From Norana najaformis (lineage: Eukaryota > Annelida > Clitellata > Crassiclitellata > Hormogastridae): a stretch of 64,000 nt of DNA. The position numbers and the translations under genes were made by a program. The DNA is taken from positions 39,271,238 through 39,335,237 of the forward strand of contig OZ029915.1 in NCBI GenBank assembly GCA_964023275.1, written 5' to 3'. Positions 1 to 10,046 of this stretch are shown here, in pieces. Below the pieces are notes generated by a model. It saw only the letters and a list, made by a program, of their open reading frames with translations. It searched no databases and was not told the origin of the DNA. The stretch's first letter is position 1. The number at the start of each line of letters is the position of its first letter.

Positions 1-188
1 ACCAGACGTAGAGCGGTGAGGCTGGCGCTCTGCATGCAAGTACAGAAGTCAAGATCACCTGATATCGTTTGGTATTATCTATACAGTTATCATCTATCGT
101 ACATTTGTGTGCTGTGTTACATATCGTATATAAGTTCAGCCCGTACTGGGGCAAGTTACGAACTATATATATACATACATATTTGTGA

Positions 189-228
<40 letters not shown>

Positions 229-2425
229 GGACGAGACTATTGCCGTAAAGGAACGAATTCAACGTCGTTCTGTTTTCCAAATTTTAAGGATGAGGTAACG
301 GAAGGGCAAAGAAGTGTCAAAGCGGAAGATGAGCGGGTTGAGCCGAGTGGTGGGATTGTAAATAATAGATGACGATCGGAGGACTGGAAGGTTGGAAAAT
401 GTAGTTCAGCTGGCTATACAAAACGTATAGGAAAATAATCAAGTGAGCCGAATAAGCGAGTGGAAACTGAAAAGATCTTAAAAGTATTCGGTTAACGGAA
501 GGTATACTTTTATAATCAGTTAATAGAAAGGCCTGCACGGGGCAGGGAATGATACGGTGTTGGTTATTGTTTCGAAGTTCAGGTAACATTGCGAACACCA
601 AACCACATCGTTCTTATGTAGACATGGACTTGGGATATCTTAGGCGCCATGGATTCGATATTAAAGGGGGTAAAATGAGCCACAACAATCAGTGCTGGGA
701 GTTGCAATGGTGCGAGCAGAAAAATCAACAAATGCTGAAGACTATTTGACCTAACTCAGAGAACTCAAGGCGAACTCGATTTTACATTTCATTAAAGTTC
801 ATTGCATTTTATTACAGTTCCAAACATAGGCTGCTGTTCTGCAGAAACATCCAAAGTATGCAGATCTGTATTTCTGCATGTGTATATTAATTATCTAGGA
901 AAGTATCTGTTTAATTAACTTAGAAGTTGGCGTAAGTCGCTGCAGCGAATATTATTGAACAGCTGTGAGAGAGCCATATTTAACAATGCATACCTTGCAG
1001 TGATTTTAGCGTGCTAATGGCAACACATGATACCATTCAAACGGGTAACAAGGGGTAACCCCGCAATGACCCTCCGCACGCAGTGGGTCCACTACAGGCA
1101 AGAGAGGGCTTGAAAGCGACTTGGTGCCCTTGGATCACGCAATGTAGGCTACCTCCTGCAGCCGGCTAATGATTCCAGTCTTTATCTTCCTTCTTCTGCT
1201 TTCTCCTCCTATTCCTTTCTCCTCATCTTCCGCTGATGGGGCTGCTGTGCGCCGGAGCAGGTGATTGTAAATCCGCGGCGCGCTTCATGGATGCGTGCGG
1301 CGTAATTGAAGCGTAATTGTCGTATTTGGTTACAGGATCCTTTGTTGTGCGTCGTCGTCAACTGGGGTGAAAGCGGAGAAATGCCCCATACGGGTAAATA
1401 AACGTTTCCTTTGCGTGTCTTAATCATAAGCCGCAAACGCCGCAGCAAACTTAACGGACAGTAAAATCGCTGATCAATGGACTCGCGAGCCGCATCTTTA
1501 ACCCCCTGCCTCAAATAGCCTGATACTCTGCCTCGTCCTGCATGCCCTCTTGCCCCTCTGTCTCAGGTCGAAGGCGTATGTGGCTTTGTATGTATGTCCT
1601 GACGCCCTCCTAATACCTGTCAGGCACCCCGATAGGTCGGTTGACCGAGTAATGTTCTTTTGTCGCCGACGAAGAACAGTCGGACAAGACCTGACCTGTC
1701 CGAAGGAGAGCTGCTAAGGTCAGTAGGGTCAGACCAGTCAGAAATATATTAGTAACACGATCGCTTCTGCCGTTAGATGGCGCACACTCAAGACTCGTCA
1801 ACACAAAATAAACAACGACATCCCGCTTAGAAAGTCCAGCAGCGTGTGTGTCAGCTGCATGCCATGTTTTGGACGCGCGGTCCATGACTTTCTGACCTCA
1901 GCGACGGCACTAATACTGCATCAGTGCAATGGATGAGTGGCTAAGCGTTACAAATACGACACATTGCGTGTGCATCGTGTATAGAGAATGTCGCTAGAAT
2001 GCGTGTGTGTGTGTGTGTGTTTGTGTGCGTTTAGTCACTTAGGCGCGTGTAAAGTTAGGTAACAGGTCTATTTAAATGCCTCCCTATGGAAACTCTTTAG
2101 AAACACGGTTCCCTCAGGTTTCAACGATCTTTCGACCGAAGAGCAAGCACAACACCTTGTGTATCCTACCAAATTAGGTTTCTTGGCATATACCTACCCC
2201 ACGGTAGATGACTACCGCCATGAAAGAACCCCGATGGAGGACTGAGTTCGTATCGGTGGCATGCATGGTACTAACCGGGCTCGATGCTGCTGACTTTATG
2301 TCGTGCTTTGTGTCTCATCCTTCTGGAACAATTTTCTAAACACTTGACTAGATCTTTAATCTAATCATATTTCGGCGCCTTTGACTGGTTGATAAAAAGC
2401 CGAGCGCTCTAACCAATCGGCTACC
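1..2425. other. Region upstream of Pox-neuro, no gene recognised
   Basis: Only short chance reading frames with no family resemblance. It holds the (AT)n run and a short (GT)n run near 2003-2020. It may contain the missing Pox-neuro 5' exon and promoter, but I cannot point to either. Confidence 0.5.
189..226. repeat. (AT)n microsatellite
   Basis: About 18 uninterrupted TA dinucleotides. Confidence 0.95.
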
Positions 2426-2455
2426 ATGCCTCACACTGTGTGTGTGCTGTGTCAG

Positions 2456-3933
2456 GTCAGACGGGTGTGAATCAGTTGGGTGGTGTGTTCGTCAACGGTC
2501 GTCCTCTGCCGGACCACATCCGTCGTCGGATCGTTGAGCTGGCTCTGCTCGGAGTTCGTCCATGCGACATCTCCCGTCAGCTTCTCGTCTCGCATGGGTG
2601 CGTCAGCAAGATTCTTACACGCTTCTACGAAACGGGTTCCATTCAGCCGGGTGCTGTTGGTGGAGTCAACCTCTCCAAGTCCAGGGTAGGCGTGTTGATT
2701 CGAACTTAGACTTTTTAAATGCAGCTTTGTCTTCATTTGAGAACTTATAAAGAATTTCACAATTTCTGTCCTATTGAATAAATGTCCTTGGTCATTTGTA
2801 ACGTCTTGCTTTTACAACATCAACAGATTGGATGAAAACATGTATATCTGTATGTATGGATGCATATAAGTATGTTTATATGTGTCTATATATATGTGTG
2901 TATATGTGTGCGTGTGTGTATTTATGTATGGGTATATCTGAAAATTTGTTTAGCGCATGTTAAGAGCCTCACAAAGGCCAGTTCCCTCCGTTAATTTGTA
3001 ATCTTTTGCTTTTACAAAATTAACATAAATAAGAGCATATGAAGTCTACAATCTAAAAACTGACAATTGTGCTAAATGTGTAACCCTACAATTACAAAGT
3101 GTTACCGTAATGTACTGGACATCCTGGCTGACCAGCTGTCTGATTTGTTGCGAACCGACGAAGGACGAGTGAGCCGATGTAGAGCTTCTGCTTCGTTGGT
3201 GTAGGTGGCGACACCTTACGTAGTACAGAAGATCCTGCTGCTGAAGCAGTCGAATCCTTCGATCTTCGCCTGGGAGATCCGTGACCAACTGCTGTCACTC
3301 GGAGTCTGTGACAGTTCGACAATTCCAAGCGTCAGTTCAATCAACCGTATCCTGCGCAACAGCTGCATGATCCAGACATCTTCAGAACCACCTGGCGATG
3401 AATCATCTCTACACGCAGACCTCACAGCCGACCGACATCAGCATAAGTCGCAGAGCGCGTTTCGAATCGGCTTACCATACTGGTCACCGATGGCAACGGT
3501 TCCCATGGAGACTGGAATAGCCATACCGTGGTCGCTTGCCCAGGCCAACCTGCCAGCTCTGCCGATTCTGGCGGGCTGCTTTCAGAACTGCTACGGACAA
3601 CTAAGTCAAAGCGATTGCAGCAGAGCAGAAAGCGAGGAGGCCGTTGCAGTAGTCAAGGTGAAGTCTACGGCTGCTTGTTGTTCAAAAGCAACAGAACGAG
3701 AAGCAGAAGAAGCGATGAATAAACGAGAACAGTGTTTTGAACATGCTTCATCTTCTGCTCTAGGTAGCCACGGTGCCGATGACGACAACGATGACGTCAG
3801 CGTAAAGAAATTAAAAGCCTTGCCTACATCATCGCTCAGAGTTCTTTGTAAGAAAAACAGAAAACGAGACACATCTGTTAAAACTGAAAAGAAATTCACT
3901 GACTACAGGATTGAAAGCATCCTTAGCATTTAA
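2456..3933 (+). CDS. Poxn: Pox-neuro (PaxN) paired-domain transcription factor, two visible exons, start unresolved
   Basis: Coding exons are 2456-2685 and 3205-3933, joined in phase 0 over a 519-bp GT-AG intron. Exon 1 encodes the PAI subdomain ([45 protein letters not shown]). Exon 2 opens with VATP and gives the RED subdomain ([29 protein letters not shown]). The residues [20 protein letters not shown] and [11 protein letters not shown] fit Pox-neuro better than Pax2/5/8, Pax6 or Pax1/9. No homeodomain follows. The C-terminal ~180 residues are unassigned and end in YRIESILSI, an EH1/octapeptide-like motif directly before the stop. Paired-domain proteins bind DNA in the nucleus, and Pox-neuro is known for roles in sense-organ and neural identity. 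The acceptor before 2456 needs one base from an upstream exon; the true start is uncertain (see findings). A polyadenylation signal follows at 4051. Confidence 0.9.
2840..2935. repeat. TG/TA-rich microsatellite in the Pox-neuro intron
   Basis: Irregular TATG/TGTG repeats between the two paired-domain exons. On each side lies a related ~40-bp piece (2795-2825 and 2990-3030, both with TTGCTTTTACAA), suggesting a small duplication inside the intron. Confidence 0.7.
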
Positions 3934-4050
3934 TCACTGTCATTGCGTAGAGCATACATAATTATATATAAACCGTATAAGCATGTATAAGTAACAGATA
4001 TAAAAATATTTACTTGTAACAAATGATCGTGAGCATGTGTAAGTCAGAGA

Positions 4051-4056
4051 AATAAA
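4051..4056 (+). promoter_or_regulatory. Polyadenylation signal AATAAA, Pox-neuro
   Basis: Canonical hexamer about 118 bp after the Pox-neuro stop codon, on the same strand. It is the nearest AATAAA downstream. Confidence 0.55.
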
Positions 4057-4650
4057 TGGGAGCAAAATAGTGATATGACGAAAATGTAATTTATTTAGAA
4101 AGTTTATTATGTAAGCCTATAGGCCCATGCTTGTGTACGACTACTTGTAAATTGTGTAGTTTCACGCATTATAAAAGCAGGTGTTTGGCACTGGACCTGT
4201 AGATTTGCCGAGGGGATTAAAACAATCAGCCGAGTGTTGGCTTTAAGGCCCTGGCACATCCCCCGATGAAGTAGATACACCCTTTCATTAACATAATTAT
4301 CATCATGTCATCTTACTAGCGTGAATAGGCCTACTGGATAACTAAACGGTCACTTTTCAAGCAGCTGATGGGAAATTATACCAGATTAGTTTTGTAGTTT
4401 TTTGTTTGTGCTTGGAGATATTGTGCTTGCCGAGATCAAAAGTCAATCTCCCCAGTCTGGATCGAAAAGTTCAGGCCTGGGAGTGTCGCGCTTCCCAGTA
4501 TTAACCCTTTGACCCGCCAGTGGTTTCAAATTAAAAATTCGAAGGTACCCTCTAGAAGTGTTAGCAGCCGGGACTCTACCACAGCTCTCGCGGAAAAATC
4601 AACCATCCTAGTTCTGATTGAAACGTTCAGGCCGGTGGCTATCAGGTTGA

Positions 4651-4666
4651 ACCCCCCCCCCCCCCC
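4651..4666. repeat. Poly(C) homopolymer
   Basis: An uninterrupted run of about 15 C in an otherwise featureless intergenic stretch; length is likely to vary or be misassembled. Confidence 0.8.
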
Positions 4667-4959
4667 GACAACCTCTGGTTGTTTACGCACAAATTACCCT
4701 TCATAAGTCAAGATTTTAGTAGAAATGTTACAAGATACGCTTGAATTTTGTTGGCTGCCGGTGCTCGGCTCCGTATCTATGTGGAGTTTGCTCTGCTCTC
4801 CAGGCTCCTTAGTCTGAACGTCTGCAGGGCGCTTCTCGCCCCTTCACCCCCAGGCGTTTTAAAGCCTTGAACCTATTGTGATTTCTCATTCTAAGTTTTA
4901 ACTCCCGATCAACATTTCAAACCCTGGATTTACACGGGATTTTCCGGTCTAAATGGCGT

Positions 4960-5056
4960 AGGCCTATTTGTATTTCGGGGTACCATGCATATTTCGTACA
5001 TTGTGATCTAAAATGGCGTTGCCCATTCAAAACTGTCAGCCTCGTTCGATAAATTC
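4960..5056 (+). mobile_element. Partial SINE-1 copy (3' half)
   Basis: Contains AAATGGCGTTGCCCATTCAAA and GATAAATTCGTTGAAAA, degenerate matches to the body of the SINE-1 copies at 12985 and 38516. It runs directly into the 29-bp tandem array. Confidence 0.6.
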
Positions 5057-5168
5057 GTTGAAAATAAGAAGCCTTTAATAAAATCGTTGAAATTAAGAAG
5101 CCTTTAATAAAATCGTTGAAAATAAGAAGCCTTTAATAAATTCTTTGAAAATAAGAAGCCTTTACGGT
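5057..5168. repeat. 29-bp minisatellite, about four copies
   Basis: Units start at 5057, 5086, 5115 and 5144, an exact 29-base period; each carries GAAAATAAGAAGCCTTTAAT with few changes. The first unit is continuous with the SINE-1 fragment to its left. Confidence 0.93.
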
Positions 5169-5339
5169 TGGTGTAGAAAAACATGTGTGGGCCAGCCTTC
5201 GTCCATATTTGTAGATATGTATATGGCTAAGCAGCTTGTGCGCCCATTCACTAATTCCTGCAGAACTTTCTCAGCTTAACTCCACACTTTCCTGTGTGTC
5301 TTTTATTTAAGCAATACCATGTCACTCAATACGGGAGTG

Positions 5340-5492
5340 CCAATTGTGGTTGGAAGAAGTGGGATAGACCTTAGAGCACGAGCGAAATGCACGGTTAAAT
5401 TTATCTGCGTCTGTGAATAAGCTGGTCCCCGCGGCGCGGCTTTCGTTGGACGCTGTAGAAATCTCGGAATTACGATTACGATTATCTCACTG
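5340..5492 (+). mobile_element. Retroelement 3' end with terminal stem and (TTACGA)n-like tail
   Basis: Same family as the minus-oriented copies at 45343 and 47118: a conserved block containing AATAAGCTGGTCCCCGCGG, a GCGTC...GACGC stem, then GTAGAAATC and ATTACGATTACGATT. The tail marks the 3' end, so the element points to the right. Confidence 0.75.
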
Positions 5493-5499
5493 AGAAATA

Positions 5500-8160
5500 T
5501 TCTCCAAAAGAGAGGGGCGCATTTAAGGCATTCTGAGTTGTCCGAATCAGGTCTGATTTTCTCACGTACGGACACAATTCTAGTGTGACGCATCCGTTTT
5601 GTTTCTGACAGTAAAGAGGTAGAGGCGCCCTGTGGAAGGTTTGTCTAGGGCGCAAAAACCACCCTGGCGCCAGCCCTGATGCCACATATACAGTAATAAT
5701 ATTAAACAACGCCAGAAGTTTAAAAAGTCTAGAAAAGATAGGGCCTATGTCATTCCCTACATGTAGGCCTGTTGTTTTAATTATAATTATAGACACAAAC
5801 GCAACTTGTGGTGAAACGTAGCTGTTCGCAGCTGACATTGTTGCCACCGTAGTTGGGCATTAGCAACTCTTCATGCCCACAAGTACATCTTACGCAATGT
5901 GAACAAGTACACTGTAAGAAAGACGTAATGTGTTATGGCGCTATAAATAGGCAGTATAATAATAACAATTATTATTATTATTATAATAAACAGTAATAGC
6001 AATAAAAACATGCGTAGGACATTACACGCATGCACACATATTATAATAGACTTGTTTCCAATTAGCAGTTGAACGGACGATGGGTATAAGCACCTTCCTT
6101 GCGATGCGGCAGCTGCTGTGGCTGCTCCTGTCGCATCCTCCGCCAAGATGATAATAAATGGACGACGATGATACTGATGATGATTCGCAGTTGCTAAAAG
6201 AAGATCGGACAGGACGCATCTCCGCATAGGTCGCTCCTTCTTTCTTCCTCTCTGCATACTTCCTTCTTTTTCTCCATCTTCTTCTTCCTTTTCTCTGGTC
6301 AGTGGCCATCCATCGACCATCCCTCCCTCTCTCCCTCTATCTGACCCTCCCTTCCATCTCTGCTGCTCTTGACCAGAGCGGCAGCCGATCCATTATATAC
6401 AAGATTGTACGTCGCCCTGCGAAGCGCCGGTCCGTCGATCGGCCTCCCTGCACATCCCGTCTTAATCGACCAATTATTCTCTGGAATACACTCGCTCCGG
6501 CGACGCCGCCTTTCAAAAAACCACCTGCCTCCGTACCTCCCCTCTCCCGCCTCTCACTCTCTCCACCAATCGGGCCATCCGCTTCTGCGGTCGAGAGCGC
6601 CTTTCGGCCGCGCCCCCCGCACACACACGGACCACACACGGACCACACACGGACCACGGTTGCCGCCGTCGCTGCTGTTGCACATATAACGATATATATA
6701 GGTCGTGAATATTTGATAAGTCGGAAATATGGCGCTCTGCGACGACCCGTCCATCCGTTCGCCCGGCTCCAGACGATGTCGTACGGTTCGATGACGGTCG
6801 GCTGCCGTCGCTTTGTCCGGTCGTTAGGCGTTTCCATTCTTCCGGTCGGGCACCGGTCGATCGCGCGATATCGCTGCGAAAAGACGCGGGAAATGAAGTC
6901 ATTACCACGCATTCGTCTTATGCTTCACCAGCCGTCATCAGCTGCCATTGCTCCGGAGGAGGCGTACACATTTAATTAATGTTCCAAGCGGTGTTGGTCT
7001 TGTTTCGGTCGGCGCTGACAACTATATCCAACAGGTTTTTACGGGCGAGTAACGCGCCGTGACTGGATTTCAGGGCCATACTCGTCCATATATTACGCCG
7101 CAAGCAGGTGCTTCCTTTTCGCGCCGAACACGAAGGTGCTTACATCGCGCAGACGTACTAGACTAGGCCTATGTACGACCTATACAAGCCTACACGACGC
7201 AAAAGGCCGAACGAACGATCATGCATTACGCAGAATATGCATGCTTCTTTTTAAATCACAGGAGGAGTGGCGAAGTGCGAATATTTACATCCGCTTCATA
7301 ACAACACAGTTTAAGCGGCCATTGTGAAATATTGCTTGCAGCTGTATATCATGTCGCTTATGGGCGACGATCATTTGGGGCGTTGTCCCTTTAGAGTCGT
7401 TTCGGACAGGTGACGCTTATGTGACACATTTCGCTTTGAGCCCAAATGCCCATAGATCACGTCACTTAAGACTGCAGCATCAGAAGCGCTCACGTGCTGC
7501 TACTGCGTGGCTTTTCCTGACGGACAGTTGCTTTGTCAACACTGAAGGTATGGAAGGCGCACGAGAAATGCGGTGCTTGAGTGCACGGTATCACTCAGTA
7601 AGTTAGTGGGCAGTGGTTCATACTGCAGTCTTTGGACGGGTCTGTTCCTATGCTGCAAGCTGCCTTTAGGCAAGAATTTTAATGTCGTCCTTAAAGCACT
7701 AAATACATTCTAAATAGCAATGCTAAGGTTTGCGGTGGTGTTCACGATGTCGGGGAAACTTAAGTTAGTTTTGTTTTTCTCGCTCTGTTGGTAGCAAAGT
7801 CTTGTACGATGTCTTCTAGAATAAGATTTTGAGCCATTTCGGCGTTGACGGACAAAACTGAAAGCGACAAATCTTTCTTCTGTTATGATTGACCTCACAT
7901 GATTTTCATCATTTTTGCTTTGAGAAGCTTCTCTAGGCACTAACCACATTCACCCGTATTGTTAAAAGTAGGCCTCTGCGTAAGGCGATAACAACAATAT
8001 TCTTACGATATATTTGTGTACGATGCAATCATAAATCAAGTTTAGCACTTCTTGCGACACCTCCCCAACCAAAATTTCACAAATCTAACCCTGCGGTGGG
8101 GTTTGTTCGCGACTCAATCAGATATTTACAGATGCGACACACTAGTATATTCCATTAGAT
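5500..8160. other. Intergenic stretch with a GC-rich core at 6300-6980
   Basis: No gene recognised. Around 6300-6980, CpG-rich DNA keeps long frames open on both strands at once (about 225 codons on plus, 191 on minus) with no domain resemblance, which reads as composition, not coding. It includes an 11-bp repeat (ACCACACACGG, about three copies near 6631-6655). It could be a CpG-rich regulatory region between Pox-neuro and TCEANC2. Confidence 0.5.
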
Positions 8161-8164
8161 CGCT

Positions 8165-8440
8165 CACTGGCTGCCTCTGCAATCCAACAGATGCGGGTTC
8201 GAGCCAGCTGAGTGGACTTCGCGTAACGACCCTGCACAAGTTGTCCGCACACACCTGTTCCTGTCACCAAGCGGTGTGCACATAACTTGGTACCGGCGCA
8301 AGCTGGGAGGTAAACGGCAAGTCCAGCGACTCACCGGCCCCGTCTAGACCCTTGGGATTTGTCCATTGCCAGCTCAAGGATCTAAGAACCAGACTGAGCG
8401 CCTCCATAGAAGGAGGTGAGAGTTCTACTTAGTTTATCAG
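8165..8440 (+). mobile_element. Possible tRNA-derived SINE
   Basis: A box-B-like GGGTTCGAGCC near 8189 with a weak upstream box-A-like stretch, in a GC-richer block than its surroundings. No second copy seen in this window. Confidence 0.35.
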
Positions 8441-9483
8441 ACACCTACAATAAGAACGAACGGCTCCCAACACGTGAGAGGTGGTGAAAAGTGCAATATA
8501 ACTGGTCACTTGTGTTAGCATACACACATATTATTAACACGATAAAATTAACAAGCTTTACATACCATGATAATTTTACAATATAGGCCAAAAGTGTGAA
8601 GCGTTGCTATAAAAACAAACAGCTCTTAATAAACTTTAAACAGATCCATAAGAATTTAATATTAAACTGTTTGGGGCTTCTTTTGAACTAAAAACTTCCT
8701 AAAATCATAAGAGGCATGCAAAAACATGCCCCAGAAGAGTCTGAGCGGAAGTTGGTCAGGACAGCGGCAAACGCCCACAATCCACTGTACACAGAATTTA
8801 AGCCAAACCCTCTTCTAAACTGATCTTTAACCTTTTCCACCTATAGAAATCTCTAGAAATATCTTTGTCTTTCAGAAGTGATCAAGACTGGCCGCAAGAG
8901 GTCACGCACTAAAGATGTTTGCAAAGAGGGAAATAGGGGTCGTGTCCAATGTGGACGTACATATACTAATATGTTAACTAGTTAACAGCTAACTAGTCAG
9001 TGCACCAACTTCAGTCAGAGAGCAGATCGTGTGTGTACTTCATTGGATTGTCATTTATGGTGGACTTCGCTCGTGGCTGTACGGTGTCTTGCGTATGCGC
9101 CACTGACTAGCTACCGAGCTTTGGACGCCTGCAAAGGAGAGGGTATTGGGTAATTTCAAAATCGTAAAAGAGGAGGTAGGGTCCAAAGTAGGTACTTTTT
9201 GCGGAAATCCTTTATGGACAGCTCCTACGAGAATTTCATGGTTTTTCCAAAATCTGAAGCCATTTCTTCACAAATAAATGCCCAAAATGCAGTTTTAATG
9301 AGCACAGTTCTGCAGATACTGTGCTAGGTATTTCCATAGCCAACAACCTGGCGCCAACTGGTGTTTAAAGTAAACTAAAACATGATATCCAAAAAGTGCT
9401 TTGCAACACACCATTTAAATAACCACTGTGTTTCATGTTCAATCGCCTATTTCTCAAGATCGATCGAATTACCTACTATAAAA

Positions 9484-9507
9484 TTTATTTAAGTTTTGAG
9501 TTTTATT
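9484..9507 (-). promoter_or_regulatory. Candidate polyadenylation signals for TCEANC2
   Basis: Two AATAAA hexamers on the minus strand (tttatt at 9484 and 9502) lie about 540 bp past the TCEANC2 stop. No closer canonical signal was noticed. Confidence 0.4.
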
Positions 9508-10046
9508 ACAAAACAACAAAAGACGTAAAAATTTACAATATAAGACCAGTCTAACCTCCCACATAACTTCATAACATGCAGAGATGTCTGTTCCTGGAAA
9601 ACTCGGTTGCATCATCACAGAAAAACAGTTTACAGAAGACAACACACGCTGAACAGCACTGTAGAGTCACTTGAATGCACCGCTGGTAGAAAAGACCGCT
9701 GATGAATGCTAAAGAGGATGAGTTCACTTTGATAGGTTTAGAAAGGGTCAGTTCTTGGCTTGGTACTGCACGAAACTCAAAACAAATGGACACAAACCCG
9801 AGTCACCTGCATTGTAACCTGGAACAGCAAGTCACCAATAAATGCTCAGTGATGTCAGATTTTCAATCACCTTCTCTAGTATGCATGTCCTATTTGGGTT
9901 GATAATCAAAACAGTCCTATGCCACATAAAACAGAAAATACTGAATACTGACTAAACCCTGCATGTGACTTGAAGGAAGAGAGACTATGCATGGCCCACA
10001 GAACTTTTGGAATGACAGAATATTTCATTACTATTACTAAACTTTC

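Noticed and set aside
6302..6979. 225-codon plus-strand ORF and its 191-codon minus-strand shadow as genes
   Set aside because: Both strands are open together because the DNA is GC-rich; there is no domain, no conserved motif and low-complexity composition.
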